Part shown: positions 7,179 to 16,593 of the stretch, in pieces
Position numbering within the stretch: the stretch's first letter is position 1
How the letters are laid out: every line of letters begins with the position of its first letter
Assembly: GCF_025790165.1 (NCBI RefSeq)
Contig: NZ_CP094970.1
Coordinates: 1,240,001 to 1,304,000 of the forward strand
Reading direction: 5' to 3'
Length of the DNA stretch: 64,000 nt
DNA from: Solicola gregarius
Lineage (GTDB): Bacteria; Actinomycetota; Actinomycetes; Propionibacteriales; Nocardioidaceae
Position numbers and translations under genes: made by a program
The notes under the pieces: generated by a model
Told to the model about the DNA's origin: nothing
Seen by the model: only the letters and a program-made list of their open reading frames with translations
The model's database searches: none

Positions 7179-8174
7179 TCAGTGTTCGTGGAGACGTACG
7201 AGCTGGGTGTTGGTGCTGTCGTCGAGGTCGGCGACGTCGTCGCGTGACTTCACGAACTCAGAGAAGGACCGGTAGCCGAGGGCCTTCTCGCTGAACGACG
7301 GGTCCATCCGTTTCATCTGTAGCTTCACCGACGAGCTGTGCAACCAGTCCTCGTCGTCGCGCTGGTGCCCGATCCGCAGTGCGCGCTCGAACAACTGGGT
7401 GGCGCGGACCTGGTCGTCCTCGGACTCGCCAGGATCGTGAACGGGATCGTCGACGGCTGTGGCAGTCGAGGCTTCGTCCGCGTCGTCGGTCGATGCGGAC
7501 TCGTCCGACCCGTCGGTCCGAGCGCCCCCGGCCGTGTCGTCCCGCCGGCCCTGGCGGCGCCGCCGCGATCGGCGTGCAGACCCACCGGCACCGTCCGACG
7601 TCTCGGCACTCGCGGCGGCCGTGACGCCGGGTAGCGAGTCGTACGTGACCAGCTCGTCACACGCCGCAGCTAACGAACGACTGGTCGATCCGGCGACACC
7701 GATGCCGACGACGTAGCGCCCGAGGCGCTTGCACCGCTGGGCGAGCGCGATGTAGTCGGAGTCGCCGGCCACGATCACGACGTGGGTGAGGTCGGGCAGC
7801 CGGAACATGTCTTCGACCGTGTCGACGGCGAGCCGGATGTCGGCACCGTTCTTGCCGTACGCGGCAGCGGGGAACAGCTGGACGAGATCGACCGCGCGTC
7901 CGACGAGCTGCCCGCGATACTCGGCATTGACCCTCGCCGACCAGTCGGCGTACGCCCGGGTCAGCACGAGGGTGCCGTAGGACGAGGCGAAGTCGATCAC
8001 TGCGCCCACATCGACCGCGGCTTCGGCGAGCCGGTCACCGAACTCCGTCCCGTCGGCGTCCCGAGACCTGTCGCGCTGGAACTGGTGACGGCCGTGGACC
8101 TGGTCATAGCGGGAGATGACGATGTTGTCGAAGTCGATGTAGACGGCGACACGCGCGTCACCCGAGTCGGTCAT
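7179..8174 (-). CDS. NYN-domain (PIN-like) putative ribonuclease with C-terminal OST-HTH-like region
   Basis: 331 residues. The N-terminal half begins VAVYIDFDNI and contains GADIRLAVDT and VVIVAGDSDYIALAQRCKRLG, the acidic triad of NYN/LabA nucleases. An Arg-rich then acidic low-complexity linker (about 190-245) follows. The C-terminal part (about 255-325) resembles an OST-HTH/LOTUS RNA-binding unit, with LHSSSVKLQMKRMDPSF and LGYRSFSEFVKS. This makes a predicted RNA-cleaving enzyme with a separate RNA- or DNA-binding module. ATG 8174 follows AGGAGGG. Its cellular target is unknown. Confidence 0.85.
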   Translation of the reverse strand: MTDSGDARVAVYIDFDNIVISRYDQVHGRHQFQRDRSRDADGTEFGDRLAEAAVDVGAVIDFASSYGTLVLTRAYADWSARVNAEYRGQLVGRAVDLVQLFPAAAYGKNGADIRLAVDTVEDMFRLPDLTHVVIVAGDSDYIALAQRCKRLGRYVVGIGVAGSTSRSLAAACDELVTYDSLPGVTAAASAETSDGAGGSARRSRRRRQGRRDDTAGGARTDGSDESASTDDADEASTATAVDDPVHDPGESEDDQVRATQLFERALRIGHQRDDEDWLHSSSVKLQMKRMDPSFSEKALGYRSFSEFVKSRDDVADLDDSTNTQLVRLHEH

Positions 8175-8313
8175 ACGGAGCCCTCCTGGTAGGGACGTAC
8201 CCAGTCTGCCCCACGTCGCTCACCGTCCGCACGCACACGACGCCGACGCGGCCCGCCGCTGCGCAGGTCGCAGATCGGAGCGCTACGGTGCGATCTTCAC
8301 CTACACGCTGGCG

Positions 8314-8535
8314 CTAGAGCCGCTCCATCTTGTGGAAGGGACTGGCGACGCGGACGGTTTGAGATCCGAAGTTCACGGTCACCGCACTGCCGTCCTGATC
8401 TATGACGCGACCGACGCCATACGTGTCGTGCGAGACGCGGTCCCCAACGGCGTACTGCTCGATGACCTCGGCGGGCTTGGGTTGGAATGGACTGCTCGCA
8501 AGGTATCGCCGCTTGGCCGGCATTCGTTTTGTCAT
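8314..8535 (-). CDS. Small CarD/Tudor-like protein
   Basis: 73 residues, basic N terminus (MTKRMPAKRRY), then YAVGDRVSHDTYGVGRVI, VNFGSQTVRV and a final PFHKMERL. The GDRVxHxxYGxGRV pattern is shared by CarD N-terminal, UvrD C-terminal and similar Tudor-like folds that contact RNA polymerase or nucleic acid. Small proteins of this form are common in actinobacteria and uncharacterised. ATG 8535 is chosen; ATG 8523 is an alternative. Confidence 0.75.
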   Translation of the reverse strand: MTKRMPAKRRYLASSPFQPKPAEVIEQYAVGDRVSHDTYGVGRVIDQDGSAVTVNFGSQTVRVASPFHKMERL

Positions 8536-8694
8536 CGGCTTCAGTATGCGCGCTCCGGGCGGCGGCCGGTTGTGGGGACGGCAGAAGGTCCTGGGGTAGC
8601 CGACCCCAGAACGCGCCGCGTCGTCGTACGAATCCACCGTCACCCGCCCGGTGCGGCACGATTGGGTCAACAGCCGACGGCCGAAGGGGCACGC

Positions 8695-9966
8695 GTGCGA
8701 TCACCGATCCTCGACTATCTGGATGAAGTAGTCGCCGACACCGCCCATATCGACTCCGGGGTACTCGCGGACTACATACCCGAGCTCGCCGCTGCCGACC
8801 CGGGCCGCGCGGCCGTCGCATTGTGCACGGTCGGCGGGACGGTGTACGCGAGCGGCGAGACACACCACGAGTTCAGTATCCAGTCGATGTCGAAGCCCTT
8901 CGCGTACGCGCTCGCGATCGAGGACAACGGGCTCGACCACGTAGTCGAGTGCGTCGGGGTGGAGCCGAGCGGCGAGGCGTTCAACGAGCTGTCCCTCGAT
9001 CCCGATACCGGCAAGCCACGCAACCCGATGATCAACGCCGGCGCGATCGCCACCCATGCGCTCATCCGTCCGGACGGCGCGTTGCCGGTCGACCGGTTCC
9101 TCGGTTACCTCTCCCGGATGGCCGAACGCGACATCGCGCTCGACGAGGCCGTGGCGGAGTCCGAGCTCGCGACCAGTAGCCGCAACCTCGGACTCGCGTA
9201 CCTCCTGCACGCCTCCGGCAACCTGGCCAGCGAGCCGCGGCAGACGGTCGAGGGCTACGTCCGTCAGTGCGCCGCGTCAGTGACCGTCAGCGATCTCGCG
9301 CTGATGGCGTCGACCCTGGCGAACGGCGGCATCCAGCCCAACACCGGCGAACGCCTGCTCTCCCGCAAGGGCTGCCGGCAGGTCCTCAGCGTGATGGCGT
9401 CGTGCGGCATGTACGACGCCGCCGGCAACTGGCTGACGAACGTCGGCATCCCGGCGAAGAGCGGGGTCTCGGGCGGCATCATCGGCGTGCTGCCGGGGCA
9501 GGTCGGCGTCGCGGTCTTCTCGCCGCGTCTCGACGAGCACGGCAACAGCGCCCGCGGCATTGCGATGATGGATCGGCTGTCCGCGGACCTCGAGCTCCAT
9601 CTGATGGAGGCGGGGCGCCCCGCGCGTTCGTCGCTACGGGAGCGGCAGCAGATCGCGCTCGAGGGGCGGCCGGCGATGCTGTACGTACTCCAGGGCGACC
9701 TGATCCTCAGCAGCGTCGAGGCGCTGGTGCACGAGATCGTCGTCCATCCGCCCGAGATCGACGTCATCGTCTTCGACATGAGCCGCGTCGACGAGGTGCT
9801 TCCGGTCGCTCGGTGGATGGCCTCGGCCACCGGCGCGAAGCTGATCGACGAGGGCTACCGGCTCATCCTCGTCAACGCCGACTTCACGATCGAGGACATC
9901 GAGACGGGCGAGGGTCGCGCGGCCGAGCGCTGGACGATCGCGCAGTACCGCGCCGCGCTGACCTGA
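8695..9966 (+). CDS. glsA: Glutaminase (serine-dependent) with C-terminal STAS domain
   Basis: 423 residues. Residues about 1-300 are the beta-lactamase-fold glutaminase: FSIQSMSKPFAYA holds the catalytic Ser-x-x-Lys, NPMINAGAIA and the KSGVSGGIIGVLPG segment are diagnostic. It hydrolyses glutamine to glutamate and ammonia in the cytosol. A STAS-like domain follows (about 320-415, LILSSVEALVHEI and IDVIVFDMSRVDEV), an arrangement seen in some actinobacterial enzymes. GTG 8695 is preceded by AAGGGG and gives the family's usual N terminus; the frame stays open upstream to 8332 but that stretch is antisense to the CarD-like gene. Confidence 0.9.
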   Translation: MRSPILDYLDEVVADTAHIDSGVLADYIPELAAADPGRAAVALCTVGGTVYASGETHHEFSIQSMSKPFAYALAIEDNGLDHVVECVGVEPSGEAFNELSLDPDTGKPRNPMINAGAIATHALIRPDGALPVDRFLGYLSRMAERDIALDEAVAESELATSSRNLGLAYLLHASGNLASEPRQTVEGYVRQCAASVTVSDLALMASTLANGGIQPNTGERLLSRKGCRQVLSVMASCGMYDAAGNWLTNVGIPAKSGVSGGIIGVLPGQVGVAVFSPRLDEHGNSARGIAMMDRLSADLELHLMEAGRPARSSLRERQQIALEGRPAMLYVLQGDLILSSVEALVHEIVVHPPEIDVIVFDMSRVDEVLPVARWMASATGAKLIDEGYRLILVNADFTIEDIETGEGRAAERWTIAQYRAALT

Positions 9967-10056
9967 TGCGGGAGCGTCGCGCAGGCCCCGTCCGAACACC
10001 ACCGCCGCCGGTGGAAGATGCCGGCCAGGTATCCGGATGACACTAGTCTTGGCCAC

Positions 10057-10659
10057 GTGACGCAGCAGCGGGACGGGGACAACAGTGACCAGCTCGGTAT
10101 CGATCTGGCGGCGTTGGGTCGCCAGCTGCGAGTACTCCGCCGCCGACAGGGTCGTACGGTCCAAGCGCTCAGTGCCGAGTCGGGCGTGAGCTTCGGTCTC
10201 ATCAGCCAGCTGGAACGTGGTCTCGGCAATCCTTCGTTCAGCGCACTTCACCGACTGGCCAAGTGCCTTTCCGTGCCGCTGTCGCTCCTGCTCGCCGGCG
10301 AGCAGGATGCCGCCGTCGTCCGACGGAACGAGCGAGGACAGCTCCCGATTGCGGTCGAGGAGCCTGCGGAGCAGCAAGTCGTACGCGAGCTTCTGACACC
10401 TCGTTCGTCTGCTCTGCTGCAGTTCATCCGCAGCACGCTCCCGGTCGGTTTCACGAACCAGAACCGGCCGTACCGTCACCTCGGCACCGAGTGCGTCACG
10501 GTCGAGGCCGGGCGGCTGCTCGTCGTACACAACGACACCGAGGTCGAGCTCGAACCTGGCGACTCGATGACGTACGGCTGCTCGACACCGCATTGGTGGG
10601 CGAACGCGCACGACAACGTCACGATCGTGCTGGGTGCTGTCACGCCGTTCGAGGCGTGA
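10057..10659 (+). CDS. XRE-family regulator with C-terminal cupin domain
   Basis: 200 residues. An N-terminal helix-turn-helix (about 20-75: LRVLRRRQGRTVQALSAESG, SFGLISQLERGLGNPSF) is joined to a cupin sensor domain (about 125-195: RHLGTECVTVEAGRLLVVH, ELEPGDSMTY). Regulators of this form usually sense small metabolites and govern adjacent transport or catabolic genes. GTG 10057 is the chosen start. Its 3' end overlaps the convergent DUF1028 gene by 20 bases, and the peptide transporter operon begins 0.8 kb away, so that operon is the probable target. Confidence 0.85.
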   Translation: MTQQRDGDNSDQLGIDLAALGRQLRVLRRRQGRTVQALSAESGVSFGLISQLERGLGNPSFSALHRLAKCLSVPLSLLLAGEQDAAVVRRNERGQLPIAVEEPAEQQVVRELLTPRSSALLQFIRSTLPVGFTNQNRPYRHLGTECVTVEAGRLLVVHNDTEVELEPGDSMTYGCSTPHWWANAHDNVTIVLGAVTPFEA

Positions 10660-11299
10660 GGGTGTCGATCAGCCGATCGAGCTCTGTCAGCGGTTGACAG
10701 TGATCGTCGACCCGCAGGTCGACGGCCAGGTCGGGTGGCTGCCAGTCCTGCGCGTTACCGGCACCGACCTGGACCGCGGCGCTCTGCTGGCCGCGCACGT
10801 CACCGCCTGCACGCTGTCCAGCGTGCAGGACACGCACGAGAAGTCGCGCGAGCTCGCCAGCGTCATCGACACGACCGGAGTCGGCGACCTCGTCGGCCAT
10901 CGCCTCCACGACCGACCCCCCGGCGACGAGATTGGCGCAAATCGCACCGCTGACGCCACCGTCTCGCGACGACGTCGAGCAGGCGCCCGCCCACACCGAG
11001 CACGCACCGCCGGTGTACGTCGCAACGCGCCCTCGCGCGTCCACGAGAGCGAGCTGTCGGTGCGCATGCCCGGCGTCGAGTGTCGGCACCTCCGCCAGCA
11101 CGCCGCCCGGGGTGGACCCCGTGTTCAGCAACGCCAAGGCGCGCCCGCGCAGCGAGCGATTGGTCCAGGCCTGGCTGACGACCGCGCCGACACCTGGCCA
11201 CACGGCAGGCACGCTGTTGCCGACGCCGAGCGACCGACTCGCCGTTGCCGCCGCAAGGAGTCGAGAGGCGGGAACCGCCACCACGATCGAGAACGTCAC
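10640..11299 (-). CDS. DUF1028-family Ntn-hydrolase-like protein
   Basis: 219 residues. The start VTFSIVVAVPAS (GTG 11299) places the family's Ntn-type residues close to the N terminus. Conserved family features follow: VVSQAWTNRSLRGRALALL, HRQLALVDARGRVATYTG, VVEAMADEV, AGGDVRGQQSAAV and VDLRVDDH. DUF1028 proteins are commonly encoded beside oligopeptide ABC transporters and are thought to be peptidases or amidases. Here the gene diverges from such a transporter operon, so it probably processes the imported peptide. The substrate is unknown. Confidence 0.85.
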   Translation of the reverse strand: MTFSIVVAVPASRLLAAATASRSLGVGNSVPAVWPGVGAVVSQAWTNRSLRGRALALLNTGSTPGGVLAEVPTLDAGHAHRQLALVDARGRVATYTGGACSVWAGACSTSSRDGGVSGAICANLVAGGSVVEAMADEVADSGRVDDAGELARLLVRVLHAGQRAGGDVRGQQSAAVQVGAGNAQDWQPPDLAVDLRVDDHCQPLTELDRLIDTLTPRTA

Positions 11300-11394
11300 C
11301 GGGCGCCCACCAACCGGACCCGACGGCTGCTCTGCGCGGTATCCGTCACGTTCACTCCTCGATTGCCTCTTGCCAGCCACGCTCGACCCGAGCA

Positions 11395-11414
11395 TTATGA
11401 TCAAAGCATCATAA
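11395..11414. promoter_or_regulatory. AT-rich inverted repeat operator before the peptide transporter operon
   Basis: TTATGAT (11395-11401) and ATCATAA (11408-11414) flank CAAAGC, followed by another half site AATGAT (11416-11421). This is a distinct AT island in GC-rich DNA, 22 bases before the transporter start and between two divergent genes. It is the natural site for the XRE-cupin regulator encoded 0.8 kb away, by position only. Confidence 0.5.
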
Positions 11415-11435
11415 TAATGATCGTCTGAGGTGAGC

Positions 11436-12986
11436 ATGTCCACTACCCACCGACGCAGCCGCCTGCGTCCGACGCTGGGCGCGATCGCAGCGTCCGCCCT
11501 GGTCTGCGGCGTACTCGCCTCCTGCTCGGGCGGGGATGGCGTCGACATCGACGAGTCCGACGGCGGCAGCTCGGACGGGATCGCCGTCGCCATCGGCGGA
11601 GAGCCCGACCAGCTCGACCCGCACAAGACGTCGTCGTACTTCTCCTTCCAGGTGCTCGAGAACGTCTATGACACCCTCGTCGAGCCCGACGAGAACCTCG
11701 AGATGCAGCCGGCACTCGCCAAGTCATGGACGCAGAGCAAGGACCAGCTGACCTGGACCTTCACGTTGCGCGACGGCGTCACGTTCCACGACGGGTCGGA
11801 TTTCACGGCGGAGGACGTCGTGTACTCGTTCAACCGGATCACGCGTAACGATCTCCCCAACGCCTACCGATTCGCAGCGGTCAAGGAGGTCACCGCCGTC
11901 GATCCGCACACCGTCCGCATCGACGTGAAGGCACCGACGCCCAACCTGCTGTCCAGCATCGGCGGCTTCAAGGGCGTCGCCATCGTCGACAAGGCGAACG
12001 TCGAGAGCGGCGACATCACGACCAAGCCGGTCGGCACCGGCCCGTACGCGCTCACCGACTTCACCTCGGGCGACCACATCGACCTCGAGGCGAACGAGGA
12101 CTACTGGGGTGGCGCGCCGAAGATCCCGTCGATCCGCTATCGCTTCATCGCAGAGGGTGCCACGGCGATCGCCGCGCTCAAGGCCGGGGAGATCGCCTGG
12201 ACCGACTCGATCCCACCCCAGCAGGTGGAGTCGCTGTCCGAGGGCGACGACGTCAACGTCGGCGTCGTACCCAGCAACGACTACTGGTACCTCGCGCTCA
12301 ACGAGAAGCGGAAGCCGTTCGACGACGTGCGGGTTCGGCAGGCCATCGCGTACGCGATCGACCGCGATGACATCGCCCAGGTGACCAGCTACGGCAACGC
12401 CGAGGTCAACCAGCTCGCCATCCCGAAGGACTCGGCCTGGTACACCGAGTACGACACGTACTCGCTCGACCAGGAGAAGGCACGGGACCTGCTCGACGAG
12501 GCCGGCGTCGAGGACCTCGAGATGGAGCTGATGGTCTCCAGCGACTACCCGGAGACCGTCGACGCCGCCCAGGTGATCGCCGACAGCCTGTCCGAGGTCG
12601 GCATCGACCTCAAGATCCGCAGCCTCGACTTCGGCACCTGGCTGGACGAGCAGAGCAAGGGCAACTTCGACATGCTCTACATGGGGTGGCTCGGCAACAT
12701 CGACCCCGACGACTTCTACTACTCCCAGCACCACACCGACGGTGCCGACAACGCGCAGGGGTACTCCAACCCGAAGGTCGACCGGCTCCTCGACTCCGCG
12801 CGAACCGAGACCGATGAGGACAAGCGACAACAGCTCTACGACGAGGCGGCGACGACCATCGCGGACGAGGCAAGCTACATCTACCTCTACAACCCGTCGG
12901 TGATCCAGGCGTACAGTCCCGATCTGTCCGGATACACCGTGCGCAGTGACCGGGCGATCCGCTGGCGAGACGCGTCGATGGACTGA
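11436..12986 (+). CDS. Peptide/oligopeptide ABC transporter substrate-binding lipoprotein
   Basis: 516 residues, SBP_bac_5 family. A lipoprotein signal peptide ends in the lipobox LASC (Cys near residue 30). Family landmarks are EPDQLDPHKT, LRDGVTFHDGSDFTAEDVVYSF, GTGPYAL, FDDVRVRQAIAYAIDRDDI and the C-terminal EASYIYLYNPSVI. It captures peptides, or occasionally sugars or nickel, outside the membrane and passes them to the permeases encoded next. ATG 11436 is preceded by GAGGTG. First gene of a four-gene operon. Confidence 0.92.
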   Translation: MSTTHRRSRLRPTLGAIAASALVCGVLASCSGGDGVDIDESDGGSSDGIAVAIGGEPDQLDPHKTSSYFSFQVLENVYDTLVEPDENLEMQPALAKSWTQSKDQLTWTFTLRDGVTFHDGSDFTAEDVVYSFNRITRNDLPNAYRFAAVKEVTAVDPHTVRIDVKAPTPNLLSSIGGFKGVAIVDKANVESGDITTKPVGTGPYALTDFTSGDHIDLEANEDYWGGAPKIPSIRYRFIAEGATAIAALKAGEIAWTDSIPPQQVESLSEGDDVNVGVVPSNDYWYLALNEKRKPFDDVRVRQAIAYAIDRDDIAQVTSYGNAEVNQLAIPKDSAWYTEYDTYSLDQEKARDLLDEAGVEDLEMELMVSSDYPETVDAAQVIADSLSEVGIDLKIRSLDFGTWLDEQSKGNFDMLYMGWLGNIDPDDFYYSQHHTDGADNAQGYSNPKVDRLLDSARTETDEDKRQQLYDEAATTIADEASYIYLYNPSVIQAYSPDLSGYTVRSDRAIRWRDASMD

Positions 12987-12996
12987 CGGGAGATCC

Positions 12997-14031
12997 ATGT
13001 CCGCTCCCGAAGACACGCACCCGTCGGCGACCGCGAGTGCGGCCGGCAACCGCAGCCGTCTCGTACGAATGGCGCAGCACCCGGTCACCCGGTTCATCCT
13101 GCTACGCGGCGTGCTGCACACGGCGGTGGTGCTTCTCGGCGTGATCATCGTGACGTTCGGGTTGATGCTCCTCGTACCCGGCGACCCGGTCCGGATCGCG
13201 CTGGGCACCCGATACTCGCCCGAGGCGTACGAAGCGCTGCGCGAGGCCAGCGGGCTCGACCAACCGGTGCTCACTCAGCTCCTGAGCTACATCGGGAACG
13301 CCCTGACCGGTGACCTCGGCGTGAGCTTCCGCAGCGGCGAGCCCGTCACCGGACTGCTGCTGGAACGCCTTCCCGCCACGGCGTCGCTGGCGTTCGCCGG
13401 CCTCGTCGTCGGACTCCTGATCGCCATTCCGGCGGGGATCTGGTCGGCACTGCGCGAAGGGCGGATCGCCGACGCCATCATCCGCGTGACGAGCCAGGCC
13501 GGGGTCTCGATCCCCGACTTCTGGATGGGCATCCTGCTGATCACGCTGTTCTCGTCTACCCTCGGCTGGCTGCCGTCCTCGGGCTACGTGCCGCTCAGCG
13601 AGGACCCACTCGAATGGGCCCGGCGGCTGATCCTTCCCGCGGTCACGGTGGGAATGGTCTCGGGCTCGATCATGACCCGCTACGTGCGCTCGGCCGTCAT
13701 CGAGGCACTGGCGAGCGGCTGGGTACGTACCGCCACCTCGAAGGGCCTGCCGCGCCCCCAGGTACTCAACCGACACGTCCTCCGTAACGCGGTGGTACCC
13801 GTTGTCACGATCGTGGGCATCCAGATGGCAACCCTGCTCGGCGGTCTCGTGGTCGTCGAGGTCGTGTTCGCTTGGCCAGGGCTGGGCCGGCTGACGTACG
13901 AGGCGGTCGCCGCACGCGACTACCCGCTGATCCAAGGGGCGGTGCTGCTCATGGGTGCGCTCTTCCTGCTGATCAATCTGTTGGTGGACATCCTGTACGC
14001 CGTCGTCGACCCGAGGATCGGACGTCGATGA
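12997..14031 (+). CDS. Peptide ABC transporter permease (DppB-like)
   Basis: 344 residues, six predicted membrane segments. The N-terminal TM (about 36-56) is followed by the DppB hallmark VPGDPVRIALG, and the EAA loop reads YVRSAVIEALASGWVRTATSKGLP, the site that docks the ATPase. Start ATG 12997, with ACGGGAGA upstream, 10 bases after the binding-protein gene. Forms the channel with the next gene's product. Confidence 0.93.
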   Translation: MSAPEDTHPSATASAAGNRSRLVRMAQHPVTRFILLRGVLHTAVVLLGVIIVTFGLMLLVPGDPVRIALGTRYSPEAYEALREASGLDQPVLTQLLSYIGNALTGDLGVSFRSGEPVTGLLLERLPATASLAFAGLVVGLLIAIPAGIWSALREGRIADAIIRVTSQAGVSIPDFWMGILLITLFSSTLGWLPSSGYVPLSEDPLEWARRLILPAVTVGMVSGSIMTRYVRSAVIEALASGWVRTATSKGLPRPQVLNRHVLRNAVVPVVTIVGIQMATLLGGLVVVEVVFAWPGLGRLTYEAVAARDYPLIQGAVLLMGALFLLINLLVDILYAVVDPRIGRR

Positions 14032-14948
14032 ACGCATCCCTTCCGACCGGCGACCCCTCCGCCGAGATCGACGAAGCGGTCGACGAGTCGCCGGGAACGC
14101 TGCGGCTGCTGCTGCGCAATCCCATCAGCCTGGCCGGCTGCGTCGTACTGGTGGCCGTCGTCGCGGCAGCACTGTTCGGACCGCTTCTCGCGCCGTACGG
14201 CGTGAACGACACCGACATCACGCGCGCCTTGCAAGGCCCGAGCTCGGCACACTGGTTCGGCACGGACGACCTCGGGCGCGACCAGTTCAGTCGCGTACTG
14301 GTTGCCGCCCGGGTGTCGATGGAGGTCGCACTCGTCAGCGTCGGCATCTCGCTGGTCGCCGGCGTGACGATCGGCCTGGCCGCCGGATTCCTCGCCGGCA
14401 AGACCGACAGCGTGCTCATGCGGATCGTCGATGTGCTGTTCGCGTTTCCGGTGCTGCTGCTCGCGCTCGCGATCGTCGCCGTGCTCGGCCCCGGCCTCAC
14501 CTCGGCGATGATCGCCATCGGTGTCGTCTACACCCCGATCTTCGCCCGGGTCACCCGTGCCTCGACCCTCAGCGTACGAACCGAGCCGTACGTCCAGGCG
14601 TCGCGGACGATGGGCACGGGCAATGGCTACATCGTGTGGCACCACGTACTGCCCAACATCTCCGGACCGGTGATCGTGCAGACCTCATTGTCGTTGGCCT
14701 TCGCGATCCTGTCCGAGGCGGCGTTGTCGTTCCTCGGCCTCGGCGTGCAGCCGCCCCGACCGTCGTGGGGGCGGATGCTCTTCGATGCGCAGGACTTCAT
14801 CGGGGTCGCCTGGTGGATGAGCGTCTTCCCCGGGCTGGCGATCCTGGTCACCACGCTCGCGTTCAACCTGCTGGGCGACGGTCTCGGACAGGTCCTCGAC
14901 CCGCAGCGCCGCACCGCTCTCGCGGCGCAGGGAGGGGGTCGCCGATGA
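14028..14948 (+). CDS. Peptide ABC transporter permease (DppC-like)
   Basis: 306 residues. DppC pattern: an N-terminal cytoplasmic stretch, first TM near 40-60, HWFGTDDLGRDQFSRVLVAAR, then YVQASRTMGTGNGYIVWHHVLPN as the ATPase-docking EAA loop, and EAALSFLGLGVQPPRPSWG. Its ATG overlaps the stop of the previous gene (ATGA), so the two permeases are made in a fixed ratio. Confidence 0.93.
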   Translation: MNASLPTGDPSAEIDEAVDESPGTLRLLLRNPISLAGCVVLVAVVAAALFGPLLAPYGVNDTDITRALQGPSSAHWFGTDDLGRDQFSRVLVAARVSMEVALVSVGISLVAGVTIGLAAGFLAGKTDSVLMRIVDVLFAFPVLLLALAIVAVLGPGLTSAMIAIGVVYTPIFARVTRASTLSVRTEPYVQASRTMGTGNGYIVWHHVLPNISGPVIVQTSLSLAFAILSEAALSFLGLGVQPPRPSWGRMLFDAQDFIGVAWWMSVFPGLAILVTTLAFNLLGDGLGQVLDPQRRTALAAQGGGRR

Positions 14949-16567
14949 CCGCCCCGCTGCTGTCTGTCAACGACCTACGCGTCGGCATCCACGGCCGCGA
15001 GATCGTGCACGGAGTGTCGTTCGACGTACGCGACGGCGGGTGCCTCGGCGTCGTCGGCGAGTCCGGGTCGGGCAAGTCGCTGACCGTTCTCTCGGCGACC
15101 GGACTGTTGGACGTCACCGGTGCCCTCGTGTCCGGCAGCTCGCAGCTGCGCGACTCCGAGGGCGTGGCCACCGCCACCGAGGTCGTCGGAGCGTCTGCCC
15201 GCACGCTGCGATCGGTGCTCGGTCGCCGAGTCGGCTTCGTGTTCCAGGATCCCGGTACGTCGCTCAACCCGCTCCTCACTCTGGAGCGGCAGCTGACCGA
15301 GGGGCCGGAGTTCCACCTCGGCATGACGCGGAGAGCCGCCCGTCGACATGCGCTCGAACTGCTCGAGTCGGTTGGCGTATCCGACCCCGACGATCGCCTG
15401 CACGCGTACCCCCATCAGCTGTCCGGGGGCCAGCGGCAGCGGGTCATGATCGCGATCGCTCTTGCGTGCAACCCGGATCTGCTGATCGCCGACGAGCCGA
15501 CCACGGCCCTCGATGTCACCACTCAGGCGCAGGTCGTCGAGCTGGTCCGGTCGATGCAGGCCGAGCGCGGCATGGCGGTCGTCTGGATCAGCCACGACCT
15601 CGGGCTCATCGGTCAGGTCGCCGATGAGGTGACGGTCCTGCACAACGGTGTGGCGGTCGAGCAGGCGAACACCCGCACGCTCTTCGACGAGCCGCAGGAC
15701 GAGTACACGCAATTACTGCTCGACGCTCGGCCCGTCCTCGGCACCCCACGCAAGCAGCCGGAACCGGCGGCGGAGCCGCTGCTGCGGGTCGAGGACCTCC
15801 ACGTCACCTACACCCAGCGCGCCGCGACGGGCACGCGCAGGATCCTCGCGGTTCGCGGTGTCTCCTTCGAAGTCGATCGCGGGACGACGCTCGGCATCGT
15901 CGGCGAGTCCGGGTCCGGCAAGTCGACCGTCGCCGGAGTCCTCACCCGCCAGGTCGACGCGGACAAGGGTTCGGTCAGCCTCGCGGACCGCGACGTGCTC
16001 GCGGCCAACGGCCGCGAAGCTCGCACCTTGAAGCGTCGGATCTCGATGGTCTTCCAGGATCCGTTCGCCGCATTGAATCCGCGCGCGACGGTTGCGCGCT
16101 CGATATCGGAGCCCGTGCGCGTACACCGGCTCGCCGAGGGTTCCGCGCGCGACGAACGCGTACGGGAGCTTCTCGACCTCGTCGAGCTTCCGGCCGACTT
16201 CGCGGCACGCTACCCGCACCAGCTGTCCGGCGGCCAGCGTCAGCGAGTGTGTATCGCGCGTGCACTTGCCTGTGACCCGGAGCTGATGATCCTCGACGAG
16301 TCAACGGCGTCGCTCGACGTATCGATCCAGGCGCGGGTGCTCGACCTCCTGCTGCGCCTGCAATCCGATCTCGGCCTCACGTACGTGTTCATCGCCCACG
16401 ACCTCGCGGTCGTCGAGCGGATGAGTAACGACGTGCTGGTCATGCACCGCGGGCGCGCGGTCGAACACCGTCCGGCGGCGGAGCTCTTCGCGTCGCCACA
16501 GGCCGACTACACCCGCACGCTGCTCGCCGCGATCCCACCGACACGTCCCCGCGCCGCGCTGACCTGA
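14945..16567 (+). CDS. Peptide ABC transporter double ATP-binding protein (DppD-DppF fusion)
   Basis: 540 residues with two complete ABC ATPase domains in one chain. Each has Walker A (GESGSGKS, twice), the signature LSGGQRQRV (twice) and Walker B ([12 protein letters not shown] in the first, [12 protein letters not shown] in the second). A fused DppD/F protein is usual in actinobacteria and explains why only one ATPase gene follows the two permeases. The start overlaps the preceding stop (ATGA). Confidence 0.95.
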   Translation: MTAPLLSVNDLRVGIHGREIVHGVSFDVRDGGCLGVVGESGSGKSLTVLSATGLLDVTGALVSGSSQLRDSEGVATATEVVGASARTLRSVLGRRVGFVFQDPGTSLNPLLTLERQLTEGPEFHLGMTRRAARRHALELLESVGVSDPDDRLHAYPHQLSGGQRQRVMIAIALACNPDLLIADEPTTALDVTTQAQVVELVRSMQAERGMAVVWISHDLGLIGQVADEVTVLHNGVAVEQANTRTLFDEPQDEYTQLLLDARPVLGTPRKQPEPAAEPLLRVEDLHVTYTQRAATGTRRILAVRGVSFEVDRGTTLGIVGESGSGKSTVAGVLTRQVDADKGSVSLADRDVLAANGREARTLKRRISMVFQDPFAALNPRATVARSISEPVRVHRLAEGSARDERVRELLDLVELPADFAARYPHQLSGGQRQRVCIARALACDPELMILDESTASLDVSIQARVLDLLLRLQSDLGLTYVFIAHDLAVVERMSNDVLVMHRGRAVEHRPAAELFASPQADYTRTLLAAIPPTRPRAALT

Positions 16568-16593
16568 CCAGATGTGGTGCCACCGACGCGCTC

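Noticed and set aside
8332-8694. In-frame extension upstream of the glutaminase
   Set aside because: It is antisense to the CarD-like gene and lacks family residues; GTG 8695 has a ribosome site and matches the family start.
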